A stretch of 64,000 bases of DNA from Streptomyces lydicus (GTDB lineage: Bacteria > Actinomycetota > Actinomycetes > Streptomycetales > Streptomycetaceae), in NCBI RefSeq assembly GCF_000717345.1, contig NZ_JNZA01000013.1:1-64000 (forward strand). The letters run 5' to 3'. Shown here piece after piece: positions 24,796-35,843 of the stretch. A program made the translations under genes and the position numbers. Under the pieces are notes generated by a model, which saw only the letters and a program-made list of their open reading frames with translations, was not told the origin of the DNA and did not search any database. Numbering within the stretch: the stretch's first letter is position 1; the number at the start of each line of letters is the position of its first letter.

Positions 24796-25365
24796 ATGAG
24801 CGTTCGCCTGAAGCTGCTCGCCGCGGCCCGGAACTCGTCGCTGCTGGAGACGCGGTTCGGCGACGACCGCCCGCTCGATGCCGCCGGCTGGCACGAGGCC
24901 GAGCGGGCCGCCCCCGTCCTGTGCCGGCTCGCCGCCGCCGAGCTGCGCTACCGCTCGCCGTCCGAGCGCTGCCGGGAGACCGGCGAGGCACTCGGCCTGC
25001 GCCCGCTCGCCCAGCCGGCGCTGCGCGACTGCGACATGGGTCGCTGGCGCGGCCGCACGCTCGGCGACGTGACCGCCGCCGAGCCGCGCGCGGTGGAGGA
25101 CTGGCTGGCCGATCCGCGCTCCGCCCCGCACGGCGGGGAGTCGCTGCTCGCGTTCATCACCCGCGTCGGCGGCTGGCTGGACACCCGGCCGGTCGAGGAC
25201 GCCGACGGGCTGCTCGCGGTCGCCGAGCCCGGCGTCGTACGGGCCGCTCTGGTCTACGCGCTCCAGGCGCCGCCGCACGCGTACTGGCGGATCGACGTCC
25301 AGCCGCTTTCGGTGACGACCCTCATGGGGCGGGCCGGCAAGTGGGACCTCCGGCTGGAGGCGTGA
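24796..25365 (+). CDS. Histidine phosphatase-superfamily protein lacking the catalytic His residues
   Basis: A 189-residue protein with the branch-1 histidine phosphatase layout: LDAAGWHEAERAAPVL, YRSPSERCRETGEALGL, CDMGRWRGRTLGDV, PHGGESLLAFITRVGGWL and EPGVVRAALVYAL. The N-terminal RHG motif that holds the phosphorylated histidine is replaced by AAARNSS, and the second histidine (usually in VSHGGVIRAL) by AEPGVVRA. The Arg, Ser and Glu of the middle motifs remain. It is therefore probably not a classical phosphatase. Relatives of this kind are found beside metal or cobalamin genes in Streptomyces, but none is adjacent here. Confidence 0.75.
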   Translation: MSVRLKLLAAARNSSLLETRFGDDRPLDAAGWHEAERAAPVLCRLAAAELRYRSPSERCRETGEALGLRPLAQPALRDCDMGRWRGRTLGDVTAAEPRAVEDWLADPRSAPHGGESLLAFITRVGGWLDTRPVEDADGLLAVAEPGVVRAALVYALQAPPHAYWRIDVQPLSVTTLMGRAGKWDLRLEA

Positions 25366-25560
25366 GAGCGGCCCACCGCGAGCCGCCGGGCCCGCGCACA
25401 CCACCCGGAAAGCCCATCCCGCGTGCTCGGCTGTCCGGGGCATGCGCACCCTTCCGACCTGCGGAAACGGTGCGAGGATCGGCGGCTTCCGCGGTGCCGG
25501 GGCCCGGCCGGCGCGCCTCATCGAGGTGCGCGCCGCCCGGCCGGGCGGTTCTCTCGGGAT

Positions 25561-26340
25561 ATGCACATACGTCACCTTCCCCTGTACGCGGTGGCGGCCG
25601 GGGCCCTGGTGGTCTCCGTCCTGCTCTTCGGTGACGGCGACGGGGCGGACGCCGCCACCGACGCCGTGACCGGCACCGTGCGCGACACCGTCACCGGGGC
25701 CGCCTCCGCCGCCGGCCGTGCGCACGAGGTGTCCGTCGAGCCCGCCACGGTGGCACCGGGCACCGCCTTCTCCGTCGACGCCGGCGCGCACTGCGCGGGC
25801 CGGCCGGCCGAGGCGCGCTTCGGTGGCGCGGACATCCCCGCGCTGCAGCTGTCCTCGCTCAGCGACCGGACGAGCGGCTCCGCGGTCGTCCCGCAGGGCA
25901 CCGCTCCCGGCACGTACACGGTCACCGTCACCTGCGGCGGAGCGGGCAGCCGGGCGGACCGTGCGGGGTACGACCGGCCGGGCGGGGGGAGCGCGGGGCA
26001 CGGCGGCGCGGACCACGGCCGGCAGACCTTCACCGGCACCATGGTCGTCTCCGGCGGGACGGACGGCAGCGTCCCGCTGGGCGGTATGGACGAGGGGTCG
26101 GGATCCTCCCCGGGCGGGGCGGACGAGGCGCTCGCCCAGCAGGGGACCGACGAGTCCGTCCCGCAGGGCGGCTACGACGAGATCGCTCCGCAGGGCGGCG
26201 CGCACACCGGTCTGGGCGGTGCCGCCGGCAGCGGCCCGGGCGCGACCGCGCTGGGCGCCGCACTGCTGCTGGGCGCGGCCGGCTGGGGCGCGTTCGCCCA
26301 CCGGCGGCGGGCCCGCGGCCCGCGGGGCCCGCAGCGGTGA
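25561..26340 (+). CDS. Secreted, C-terminally anchored cell-surface protein
   Basis: A 259-residue protein. A signal sequence (about 1-32, hydrophobic LPLYAVAAGALVVSVLLFG) is followed by an Ig-like or adhesin-like stretch with VSVEPATVAPGTAFSVDAGAHCAG and PGTYTVTVTCGG (two cysteines that could form a disulfide), a long Gly/Asp/Gln-rich linker with GGxDE-like repeats, and a C-terminal helix (ATALGAALLLGAAGWGAFA) with an Arg-rich cytoplasmic end. No sortase LPxTG motif is seen. Function unknown. The stop overlaps the next gene (GTGA), so the two are coupled. Confidence 0.75.
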   Translation: MHIRHLPLYAVAAGALVVSVLLFGDGDGADAATDAVTGTVRDTVTGAASAAGRAHEVSVEPATVAPGTAFSVDAGAHCAGRPAEARFGGADIPALQLSSLSDRTSGSAVVPQGTAPGTYTVTVTCGGAGSRADRAGYDRPGGGSAGHGGADHGRQTFTGTMVVSGGTDGSVPLGGMDEGSGSSPGGADEALAQQGTDESVPQGGYDEIAPQGGAHTGLGGAAGSGPGATALGAALLLGAAGWGAFAHRRRARGPRGPQR

Positions 26341-26711
26341 GCGCACCGTCGCCGGACCGCGGACGCCTCCTCACCCCGGTGCTCGGCGTCCTCGCCGCGC
26401 TCGTCATGGCCGGGCTGGTGACCCTCGTCGCGGCGCGGCTGGGTGAGCGGGACGCCACCAGCGAGGTCGACGGCGGCACCCACACCGTTCCGCGCACCGA
26501 GATCGCCAGGACGATCAGCGGTCAGCTGACGCTGCCGTTCCGCCACGGGCCCGACGCGGTGCGCTGCTTCGGCGACCTGCGGCCGGTGCCGGCCGCCGCG
26601 GTGCGCTGCACGGCGCACTTCCCGCTCGGCCGCGACCGCCACCTGACCGTCGAGGTCACCCGCGTCCAGCACAACAAGGTCACCTACCGCCGCCGCCCGG
26701 CCCCGCACTGA
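26337..26711 (+). CDS. DUF4333-like membrane-anchored protein
   Basis: A 124-residue protein: an N-terminal signal anchor (LLTPVLGVLAALVMAGLVTLVAARLG) followed by an extracytoplasmic domain with the DUF4333 pattern, C-F-G-D-L-x-P-V near the middle, RCTAHFPLGRDRHLTVEVTRV and two cysteines placed to form a disulfide. The family is widespread in actinobacteria as putative secreted or lipoprotein domains of unknown role. The GTG at 26337 overlaps the upstream stop by four bases, so it should act with the surface protein before it. Confidence 0.75.
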   Translation: MSAPSPDRGRLLTPVLGVLAALVMAGLVTLVAARLGERDATSEVDGGTHTVPRTEIARTISGQLTLPFRHGPDAVRCFGDLRPVPAAAVRCTAHFPLGRDRHLTVEVTRVQHNKVTYRRRPAPH

Positions 26712-26714
26712 CCC

Positions 26715-27170
26715 TCACGGCGTCAGGTCCAGCGCGGCCAGCCCCGACCCGTCCATCAGGAACGGCACCGAGCTGTGGGTGTGCGTGATCTTCCAGTCGC
26801 CGTCGGTCCGGCGCAGGCCCACCGTCGTCCGGCTCCACAGCTCGACCTCGAAGCCGTCCGCCTTCGTCCCGCGCATCCGGTCGATGCTGTGGACGAAGGC
26901 GACGTCGCCGCCCACGGCGATCTCCACCTGGGTCGGCGTCACCTCGATCGGCCCGTCCCAGGTCGCGTACCAGCCCTCCAGGGCCACGCGGTCCAGCGCC
27001 TCCGGCCCCTTGTACTGGAGCGGGGGAGCGAGGCTGAAGTCGACGAGGTCCGGTGCGCACAGCGAGAGGAAGCGTTCCGCGTCCCGGTCCCGGGTGGCCG
27101 CGGCCCGCTCCTGTAGCACCTCCCGGATCCGCGCCCGGTCCGCTTCCCGCTCGGTGTCGATGGTGGTCAT
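26715..27170 (-). CDS. SnoaL/NTF2-like fold protein
   Basis: A 151-residue protein with the NTF2-like layout: N-terminal helices (ADRARIREVLQERAAATRDRDAERFLSLCAPDLVDF), LQYKGPEALDRVALEGWYATW, VEIAVGGDVAFVHSIDRMRG, VELWSRTTVGLRRTDGDWKITHTHSSVPF. The last segment is the hallmark of DUF4440/SnoaL-like ketosteroid-isomerase-fold proteins. Catalytic residues cannot be assigned. Convergent with the DUF4333 gene and 4 bp from it. Confidence 0.85.
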   Translation of the reverse strand: MTTIDTEREADRARIREVLQERAAATRDRDAERFLSLCAPDLVDFSLAPPLQYKGPEALDRVALEGWYATWDGPIEVTPTQVEIAVGGDVAFVHSIDRMRGTKADGFEVELWSRTTVGLRRTDGDWKITHTHSSVPFLMDGSGLAALDLTP

Positions 27171-27248
27171 GACGGGTTCCTTCCGTTGGCCGACACCGAA
27201 GCCCTCCGCACCGGCGCCCGACGGGTGGACGCCGCCGGGCGCCGGAAC

Positions 27249-28295
27249 TCATCGGCCGGGGCGCCCGGACCGGCCGGGCCCGTCGCCGCCCGCACGGGCC
27301 GGCGCGGCGGAGCGGTCCGGCGCGGCCGCGAGGGCCGTGCGCAGGGCGCCGAGCCAGTGGGCGGTGGTGCGGCGGGCCGGCTCGCTCTCGGGTGCGTACG
27401 CCTCGAACAGGTGCCAGGCGCCGGGGACGTCCCTGAGCTCCACCGGGACGTCCGCCTCGACCAGCCGCCGCGCATAGTCGAGCCCTTCGTCCCGCAGGGG
27501 GTCGAGTCCGCAGGTCAGGACGTACGCGGGCGGGAGGCCGGTGAGGTCGGTGGCGCGGGCCGGGGCGGCGTACGCGGGGACGTCGGGGCCGCGGTCCGGG
27601 CCGAGGTAGGTGTCCCACATGTGCCGCATGCCGGTGCCGTTGGCGTAACGGGGATCGGTGATCCGCCGCATCGAGGCGGTGCGGCCCCGGTCGTCCAGGC
27701 ACGGGATCAGCAGTCCCTGGAAGGCGATCCGCGGCCCCTGGCGGTCGCGGGCCATCAGGCAGAGCGCGGCGCTCAGGCAGCCGCCGGCGGACGCTCCGGT
27801 CACCGCGATCCGCGCGGCGTCGATGCCGAGGTCGCCGGCCGTCCCGGCCATCCATTCCAGCGCGGCGTAGCAGTCCTCGACACCGGCCGGGTAGCGGTGT
27901 TCCGGTGCCAGCCGGTAGTGGACGTTGACCACCACCGCACCGGCCGCGGCGCAGGCGTCGCGTGCCATCGGGCTGGGCCCGCCCAGCTCGCCGTACGCGA
28001 AGCCGCCCCCGTGGATGTAGAGCACGCCCGGCAGGACGCCGCCGACCCCGGCGGGGCGGAGCACCTGGACCTCGACGGTGTTGCCGTCCGGTCCGGTGAA
28101 GGAGGTGTGCCGGACCGTGACCCGGGGGTCGGGGGCGGTCATCCGCGGTGCCATCAGCGCCGCGAAGTTGGCGCGCACCGCCTCGATGTCGGCGTACGGG
28201 TTCTCCGGCCGCACCGGCAACCGGGCGAGCGCACCGGCCAGTTCGGGATGCACCCGCGGATGTGCGGGCGCGCTTTCGGGCGTGGTCGTGGCCAT
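27249..28295 (-). CDS. Alpha/beta hydrolase of the hormone-sensitive lipase family
   Basis: A 348-residue esterase/lipase. The oxyanion-hole motif is HGGGF (His95-Phe99), the nucleophile elbow is GASAGG (Ser169), the acid is in YVLTCGLDPLRDEG and the histidine in PGAWHLFEAY, all intact. It probably hydrolyses short-chain esters. The ATG at 28295 (MATTTPESAPAHP) is preferred; an open frame upstream reaches 28367 but without homology. The C-terminal 25 residues are Gly/Arg/Ala-rich. Divergent from a PadR regulator with shared operator repeats, so it is probably the regulator's target. Confidence 0.92.
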   Translation of the reverse strand: MATTTPESAPAHPRVHPELAGALARLPVRPENPYADIEAVRANFAALMAPRMTAPDPRVTVRHTSFTGPDGNTVEVQVLRPAGVGGVLPGVLYIHGGGFAYGELGGPSPMARDACAAAGAVVVNVHYRLAPEHRYPAGVEDCYAALEWMAGTAGDLGIDAARIAVTGASAGGCLSAALCLMARDRQGPRIAFQGLLIPCLDDRGRTASMRRITDPRYANGTGMRHMWDTYLGPDRGPDVPAYAAPARATDLTGLPPAYVLTCGLDPLRDEGLDYARRLVEADVPVELRDVPGAWHLFEAYAPESEPARRTTAHWLGALRTALAAAPDRSAAPARAGGDGPGRSGRPGR

Positions 28296-28361
28296 CGGTC
28301 TTCCCCGTTCATCGGCAAGGAGAGGGTTTCCGCGCGGTGCCGGGACACCGACCCGGAACCC

Positions 28362-28409
28362 TCTCATTGATATGGTCTCGATGGGAGGGAAGCTATGGTC
28401 TCAATGAGA
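28362..28409. promoter_or_regulatory. PadR operator between hydrolase and padR-like genes
   Basis: Direct repeats TATGGTCTCGATG (28371-28383) and TATGGTCTCAATG (28394-28406), 23 bp apart, lie within a 9-bp inverted repeat TCTCATTGA (28362-28370) and TCAATGAGA (28401-28409). The site sits in the 143-bp divergent promoter region. Confidence 0.6.
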
Positions 28410-28438
28410 ACGTGTCAAGAGGAGCGAGGCGGCATCGG

Positions 28439-28984
28439 ATGGCGGAGTACAGCCCGGCGAGGTACGTCGTGCTCGGACTGATCGCCCGGCACGGCCCGAT
28501 GACGCCGTACGAGCTCAAGTCCCGCGTCGAGGACGACATCCAGCCCTTCTGGCCGATCCTGCACGCGCAGCTCTACCGGATTCCGGCGGAGCTGGCGCAG
28601 GCCGGACTTTTGCGGGAGGAGGCCGAGACCGCGGGGCGCCGCCGGCGGATCTTCCACCTCACCGAGGACGGCCGCACCGCCCTGGCGCGCTGGCTGGCCG
28701 ACCCGGACACCCCCGAGGCGGAGACCCGCGACCCGGCGCAGCTCAAGCTCTTCTTCGCCGACCTCGGCGAGCCCTCGGACATCGTCGCGCTCGCCACCCG
28801 GCAGGCCGCCCGGCACCGCGACTGGCTCGCGCACTACACCGCGCTGCGCGCCGGGCTCGATCCGGCGGCGGACCCCCGGCAGCGCGCCCGCGCGCGGCTG
28901 CTGCGGCTCGGGGTGCTGCACGAGCGGGCGCACGCGGAGTTCTGGGAGTCGGTGGCCGCCCGTCCGGAGCGCCTGGACGACTGA
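28439..28984 (+). CDS. PadR family transcriptional regulator
   Basis: A 181-residue regulator. The N-terminal winged helix matches PadR: ARYVVLGLIARHGPMTPYELKSRVEDDIQPFWPILHAQLYRIPAELAQAGLL and then RRRIFHLTEDGRTAL. The C-terminal half (about 95-175) is the Vir_act_alpha_C helical dimerisation region. PadR proteins usually repress a neighbouring gene and release it on binding small aromatic or toxic molecules. The ATG at 28439 follows GAGGAGCGAGG (28419-28429); the open frame further upstream runs through the hydrolase gene on the other strand. Confidence 0.93.
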   Translation: MAEYSPARYVVLGLIARHGPMTPYELKSRVEDDIQPFWPILHAQLYRIPAELAQAGLLREEAETAGRRRRIFHLTEDGRTALARWLADPDTPEAETRDPAQLKLFFADLGEPSDIVALATRQAARHRDWLAHYTALRAGLDPAADPRQRARARLLRLGVLHERAHAEFWESVAARPERLDD

Positions 28985-29047
28985 GCCGGCGCCCCGGCCG
29001 CCGGGCCGCCTGGGGGGTGTCTCCCCGATCTCCGTGGGCCTGCGACG

Positions 29048-29102
29048 CTCCCCCAGCTACCGCTGGGAGGTGCCCCCAGGCACCGCACTCCCCCAGCTAA
29101 CG
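29048..29102. repeat. Dispersed Streptomyces palindromic repeat
   Basis: Contains the hairpins CCCAGCTACCGCTGGG and GGTGCCCCCAGGCACC, flanked by two copies of CTCCCCCAGCTAMCGC. From memory this is a family of short intergenic repeats seen many times in Streptomyces genomes. Here it coincides with the 3' truncation of the LuxR-type gene. Confidence 0.6.
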
Positions 29103-29751
29103 CTGTGTCGACCGTGCGCGGACTGATCGCGAGCCGCCGGGCAATCTGCTGGTTCGTCAGACCGCGGGCCAGCAGGGCGAGTACGGCGGACTCCCGGCGG
29201 GTGACCACGGCCGGGACGGGGGCGGCCGGGGCGAGCCGGTCGAGGGCGTGACTGAGCCGGGTCCGCAGCAGGGCGGCGGCCAGCACGTCGTCGTCGGAGA
29301 AGTCGCCGCCGCGGCGGCTGATGGCCAGGCACACCTTGCGCGGCGCGCCGTCGGCCCAGCCCGCCGGGAACGACATGGCCAGCTGCTGCTCGGCGCCGAA
29401 CGGCCGGTAGACGTCGGTGTAGGCGGCCAGCGCGTGGAACTCGCCGGGGGTCTGGAGCGTCGAGCGGCGCATCGGCGTGCCGGGGCCGAGGGTGGTGTGC
29501 CGCACCAGGGAGTCGGTGGCCGCCTCGCGGGCGAAGGCGTCCCGTACGTCCTGGCTCAGCAGGTCGGGGGGCAGGGTCAGCGGCCGGTCGGCGGTGCCGG
29601 CCCGGGGGGCCCAGATGATGCTGTCGCCGGGGACCGCGGCGAGCAGCAGCGGGAGCAACGCCGGAACCAGGGTGTCCTCGTCCACGGCGTCGATCAGGAG
29701 GTCCACGACGGCGAGGATGCGCCGCAGGCCGGCCTCCGCGGCCGCACTCAT
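29103..29751 (-). pseudogene. LuxR-type regulator truncated within its HTH
   Basis: From ATG at 29751 the frame encodes an N-terminal helical and PAS/GAF-like region of about 170 residues (LAVVDLLIDAVDEDTLVPALLPLLLAAVPGDSIIW) and then a LuxR HTH beginning TRRESAVLALLARGLTNQQIARRLAISPRTVD. The expected remainder of the HTH (KHLEHVYRKLG-like) is replaced by TALAGGVRCLG, read through the dispersed repeat at 29048-29102. The frame continues to 28834 over the padR-like gene on the other strand, with Arg/Ser-rich shadow sequence. The recognition helix is just about complete but the last helix is missing, so DNA binding is probably lost. Confidence 0.7.
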
Positions 29752-29856
29752 GTTCCCAGCGTACGAGGGGTGCCGGGCCAGTCAAGGCAGGGCCGGACCG
29801 GGGCCGGGGGTGACACCCGGCCGGCCGGGGGAAGACCGGCCGGGCGCGTCAGGCGG

Positions 29857-30945
29857 TTAACGCCCGACGTCATAGACGCGGTTGACGGGGCTCTCGGCGG
29901 CGAGTCGCCAGTGGTGCAGTCCTGCCTCGTCGGCGATCTCCCGCATCGCCTCCTCACCCGCGTGGTTCCCCAGTGCCTGCGGACCGTGCTGGGCCAGCGC
30001 GGACGGCAGGCAGACGGCGACCGAGGCGGCGGTCAGCGCCCGGCCGACGGGGTTGGTGTTCTCCTCGGCACGGGCCGAGGCGTTCGGTTCGACGATCATG
30101 CAGGTCCCGCCGTCGGCGAGCGCCTGTTCCGCGTGGTGCAGCGCGCCGCCCGGGTCCCCGGTGTCGTGCAGGCAGTCGAAGAACGTGATCAGGTCGAAGT
30201 CGTCGCCCGGGAAGTCCTGGGCCGTGGCGACCTCGAAGTGGACCCGGTCGCCCAGTCCCTGCTGGTCGGCGATGTCGCGGGCCGCGTCGACGGACGGGCG
30301 GTGGAAGTCGAAGCCCTCGAAGCGCGACCGGGGGAAGGCCCGGGCCATCAGCGCCGTGGAGTAGCCGTAGCCGCAGCCGACGTCCGCGACGTGCGCCCCC
30401 CGCTCCAGCTTGTCCGTCACGCCGTCCAGGGCGGTCAGCCACTCCGGGACCAGCGCGGCCGTGTAACCGGGCCGGAAGAACTTCGCGGTGCCGGCGAAGA
30501 GTGCCGGACCGTGCTCCTCCCAGCCGACGCCCTCGCCGGTGCGGAAGGCGTCCATCAGGCTGTCCTCGGTGGCGTACACCGCCTGGAGCATGGTGAAGAA
30601 GCCGGCGGCGTAGGTGCTGAGATCGGGGTCGGCCAGGACGGCGGCGTGCTCGTCGGGCAGCTCGTAGGTGTCGGTGTCCGGTACGTGGGTGACGTACTCC
30701 CCGGCCACCTGGGCGGCGAGCCACTCGCGCACGTAGCGCTCGACCAGGCCGGTGCGGGCGGCGAGCTCGGCGGAGGTGAGCGGACCGGCACCGGCCATCG
30801 CCGTGTACAGGCCGAGCCGGTCGCCGAGGGAGGTGCACAGTCCGGCGACCGCCGCACCGCCGTCGGTGATCACCCGCTCCAGGAACCGCTGGACCCGGTC
30901 CTCGTCCAGGGCGGCCCCGCGCGTGCTGCCGGCGGATGTCCCCAT
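29857..30945 (-). CDS. SAM-dependent methyltransferase with winged-helix N-terminus
   Basis: A 362-residue class I methyltransferase. Residues about 20-110 form a winged-helix dimerisation domain (LGLYTAMAGAGPLTSAELAARTGLVERYVREWLAAQVAGEYV). The Rossmann domain starts at VADVGCGYGYSTALMARAFP (motif I) with FEGFDFHRPSVD (motif II) and DDFDLITFFDCLHDTGDPGGAL (motif IV). The layout matches Rv2258c-like methyltransferases of actinobacteria. The substrate is unknown. The ATG at 30945 follows GGAGGTGAG on the minus strand (about 30952-30960). Divergent from the small DUF1059 gene. Confidence 0.9.
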   Translation of the reverse strand: MGTSAGSTRGAALDEDRVQRFLERVITDGGAAVAGLCTSLGDRLGLYTAMAGAGPLTSAELAARTGLVERYVREWLAAQVAGEYVTHVPDTDTYELPDEHAAVLADPDLSTYAAGFFTMLQAVYATEDSLMDAFRTGEGVGWEEHGPALFAGTAKFFRPGYTAALVPEWLTALDGVTDKLERGAHVADVGCGYGYSTALMARAFPRSRFEGFDFHRPSVDAARDIADQQGLGDRVHFEVATAQDFPGDDFDLITFFDCLHDTGDPGGALHHAEQALADGGTCMIVEPNASARAEENTNPVGRALTAASVAVCLPSALAQHGPQALGNHAGEEAMREIADEAGLHHWRLAAESPVNRVYDVGR

Positions 30946-31064
30946 GGCTCTCACCTCCCGGTCCTCCTCCACTCCAGCAGCGCGCCGGCCGCCCGCGCCA
31001 TACGGAATTCGCCGTATGCGCGGGCGGGAGCGCGGGCCGACACTGGGAGGTGAGGAGGTGCGCC

Positions 31065-31256
31065 ATGCGCAAGAAGATGGACTGCCGGGACTACCCGAGC
31101 GAGTCGAAGTGCAGCCTTGTGATCTCCGGTGAGGAGGAGGAAGTGGTCCGCGCCGCCACCGATCACGCGGTCTCGGTCCACGGCCATGAGGACAGCCCGG
31201 AGCTGCGCGAACAGATCCGGACCTCGTTGAAGAACGAGATGCCGCAGCACGCGTGA
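31065..31256 (+). CDS. DUF1059 domain-containing small protein
   Basis: A 63-residue protein beginning MRKKMDCRDYPSESKCSLVISGEEEEVVRAATDHAVSVHGH, the DUF1059 pattern with two cysteines near the start (CRDYPSESKC) and the HAVSVHGH segment. Members are small, common in actinobacteria and of unknown function. The ATG at 31065 follows GGAGGTGAGGAGG (31046-31058). Confidence 0.9.
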   Translation: MRKKMDCRDYPSESKCSLVISGEEEEVVRAATDHAVSVHGHEDSPELREQIRTSLKNEMPQHA

Positions 31257-31339
31257 GCCGGCGGCCGGCCCGCGGCAGCGACGACGCCGCCCCTGACCTG
31301 GGGCGGCGGTCTTGTTGCGGGCGGGCCCGCGGAAGCCCA

Positions 31340-33607
<2,268 letters not shown>

Positions 33608-33680
33608 GCGGACGGAGCGAGAACATCATCACGAGCCGCGTGCGGTGCGCACGGACCGCCTCACGAAGCGGGGCCGGCGC

Positions 33681-34604
33681 ATGAGTACGCGCAAGCACAC
33701 CGCGCTGCCCAAGGCCCGCACGCTCATCGAGGCGCTGCCCTGGCTGACCCGGCACCACGGCAAGACCGTGGTCATCAAGTTCGGCGGCAACGCCATGGTC
33801 GACGAGGAGCTCAAGCGCGCCTTCGCCCAGGACGTGGTCTTCCTGCGGCACGCCGGCCTGCGCCCCGTCGTGGTGCACGGCGGCGGTCCGCAGATCAGCG
33901 CCCAACTGGACCTGCTGGGGCTGGAATCGGAGTTCAAGGGCGGCCTGCGGGTCACCACGCCCGAGGCGATGAACGTCGTACGCATGGTGCTGGCCGGCCA
34001 GGTGCAGCGGGAGCTGGTCGGGCTGCTCAACGAGCACGGCCCGCTCGCCGTCGGCATGACCGGCGAGGACGCCCATCTGATGACCGCGACCAAGCACTTC
34101 GCCGACATCGACGGCGAGCGGGTGGACATCGGCCGGGTCGGCGAGATCACCGCCATCGACCCGGGCGCGGTCCAGGCACTGCTGGACGACGGCCGGATCC
34201 CGGTCATCTCGTCCATCGCCCGCAGCAACGACGAGGAGGACCGGGAGGCCACCGGGGTCTTCAACGTCAACGCCGACACCGCGGCGGCCGCGCTGGCCGC
34301 CGCCCTCGGCGCCGAGACGCTGATGGTGCTCACCGACGTCGAGGGGCTCTACGAGGACTGGCCCAGCAGCGACGAGGTGATCTCCCGCCTGACCGCCTCC
34401 GAACTGGAGAAACTGCTGCCCGACCTGGCCAGCGGCATGGTCCCGAAGATGCGCGGCTGCCTGTACGCGGTACGCAACGGCGTGCACACCGCCCGGGTCA
34501 TCGACGGGCGGGTCCAGCACGCGATCCTGCTGGAGATCTTCACCGACGAAGGGGTCGGCACGATGGTCGTGCCGGACGCCGAAACGACCGAGGGGGCGGT
34601 ATGA
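33681..34604 (+). CDS. argB: Acetylglutamate kinase
   Basis: A 307-residue amino-acid kinase that phosphorylates N-acetylglutamate, the arginine-sensitive step in cyclic-type pathways. Signatures: [70 protein letters not shown] and GGMVPK-like [14 protein letters not shown]. The N-terminal helix ([18 protein letters not shown]) is of the kind that forms the arginine-inhibited hexamer. The ATG at 33681 is preferred ([10 protein letters not shown]); 73 bp separate it from argJ. Overlaps argD by four bases. Confidence 0.96.
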   Translation: MSTRKHTALPKARTLIEALPWLTRHHGKTVVIKFGGNAMVDEELKRAFAQDVVFLRHAGLRPVVVHGGGPQISAQLDLLGLESEFKGGLRVTTPEAMNVVRMVLAGQVQRELVGLLNEHGPLAVGMTGEDAHLMTATKHFADIDGERVDIGRVGEITAIDPGAVQALLDDGRIPVISSIARSNDEEDREATGVFNVNADTAAAALAAALGAETLMVLTDVEGLYEDWPSSDEVISRLTASELEKLLPDLASGMVPKMRGCLYAVRNGVHTARVIDGRVQHAILLEIFTDEGVGTMVVPDAETTEGAV

Positions 34605-35836
34605 CCCAGGCGGCACACACCCGGGGCCCGGCGACCAACGAGGCGCTGACCCGGCGCTGGCAGGGCGCCATGATGGACAACTTCGGCACCCCCCGGATCC
34701 CGCTCGTACGCGGTGAGGGCGTCAAGGTCTGGGACGCCGACGGCAAGGAGTACCTCGACTTCCTCGGGGGGATCGCGGTCAACGCGCTGGGCCACGCCCA
34801 CCCCGCGGTGCTCCGCGCGGTCTCCGACCAGGTCGCCACCCTCGGCCACGTCTCGAACTTCTTCGTGTCCGAGCCCACCGTCACCCTCGCCGAGCGGCTG
34901 CTGACCCTCGCCGGGCGGCCCGGCAAGGTCTACTTCTCCAACTCCGGCGCCGAGGCCAACGAAGCCGCCTTCAAGATCGGCCGGCTGACCGGGCGCCGCC
35001 ACATGGTTTCCACGGCCGGCGGCTTCCACGGCCGCACCATGGGAGCCCTCGCGCTGACCGGTCAGCCCGCCAAGCAGGCCCCGTTCGCCCCGCTGCCCGG
35101 CGACGTCGAGTACGTCCCGTACGGGGACGCCGAAGCCCTCCGGGCCGCCGTCACCACCGACACCGCCTTCGTCATCCTGGAGCCCGTCCAGGGCGAGAAC
35201 GGCGTCGTCGTGCCGCCGCCCGGCTACCTCCGGGCGGCCCGCGAGATCACCGCCGCCACCGGCACCCTGCTCGTCCTCGACGAGATCCAGACCGGCATCG
35301 GCCGCACCGGACACTGGCTGGAGTCCGCGGCCCAGGGCGTCGAGGCGGACGTCATCACCCTCGCCAAGGGACTGGGCGGCGGGCTGCCGATCGGTGCGAC
35401 GCTGGCCTTCGGCCCGGCCGCCGAGCTGCTCACGCCCGGCTCGCACGGCTCGACGTTCAGCGGCAACCCCGTCGTCTGCGCCGCCGCGCTCGCCGTCCTG
35501 GACACCATCGAGAAGGACGGCCTGCTGGACAACGTCAAGCGCGTCGGCGAACAGCTGCGGGTGGGGATCGAGTCCCTGGCGCACCCATTGGTCGGCCAGG
35601 TCCGCGGCGCGGGCCTCCTCCTGGGTATCGTCTTGACCGAGTCGCTCGCGCCACGCGTACAGCAGGCGGCTCAGGACGCGGGTCTCCTGGTGAACGCGGT
35701 CGCGCCGGACGTCGTCCGGCTCGCCCCGCCGCTGATCGTCTCCGACGCGGAGGCGGAGGTGTTCCTCCGGAAGCTCCCCGCCGTCCTCGACGCGGCCCGC
35801 CAAGGGGCCGACGGGGAACAACGATCCGGAGACTGA
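34601..35836 (+). CDS. argD: Acetylornithine aminotransferase
   Basis: A 411-residue PLP-dependent class III aminotransferase converting N-acetylglutamate semialdehyde to N-acetylornithine. Seen: [66 protein letters not shown] and the PLP lysine in [14 protein letters not shown], then [18 protein letters not shown]. Starts at ATG 34601 overlapping the argB stop (ATGA). Confidence 0.97.
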   Translation: MTQAAHTRGPATNEALTRRWQGAMMDNFGTPRIPLVRGEGVKVWDADGKEYLDFLGGIAVNALGHAHPAVLRAVSDQVATLGHVSNFFVSEPTVTLAERLLTLAGRPGKVYFSNSGAEANEAAFKIGRLTGRRHMVSTAGGFHGRTMGALALTGQPAKQAPFAPLPGDVEYVPYGDAEALRAAVTTDTAFVILEPVQGENGVVVPPPGYLRAAREITAATGTLLVLDEIQTGIGRTGHWLESAAQGVEADVITLAKGLGGGLPIGATLAFGPAAELLTPGSHGSTFSGNPVVCAAALAVLDTIEKDGLLDNVKRVGEQLRVGIESLAHPLVGQVRGAGLLLGIVLTESLAPRVQQAAQDAGLLVNAVAPDVVRLAPPLIVSDAEAEVFLRKLPAVLDAARQGADGEQRSGD

Positions 35837-35843
35837 CGAGACG

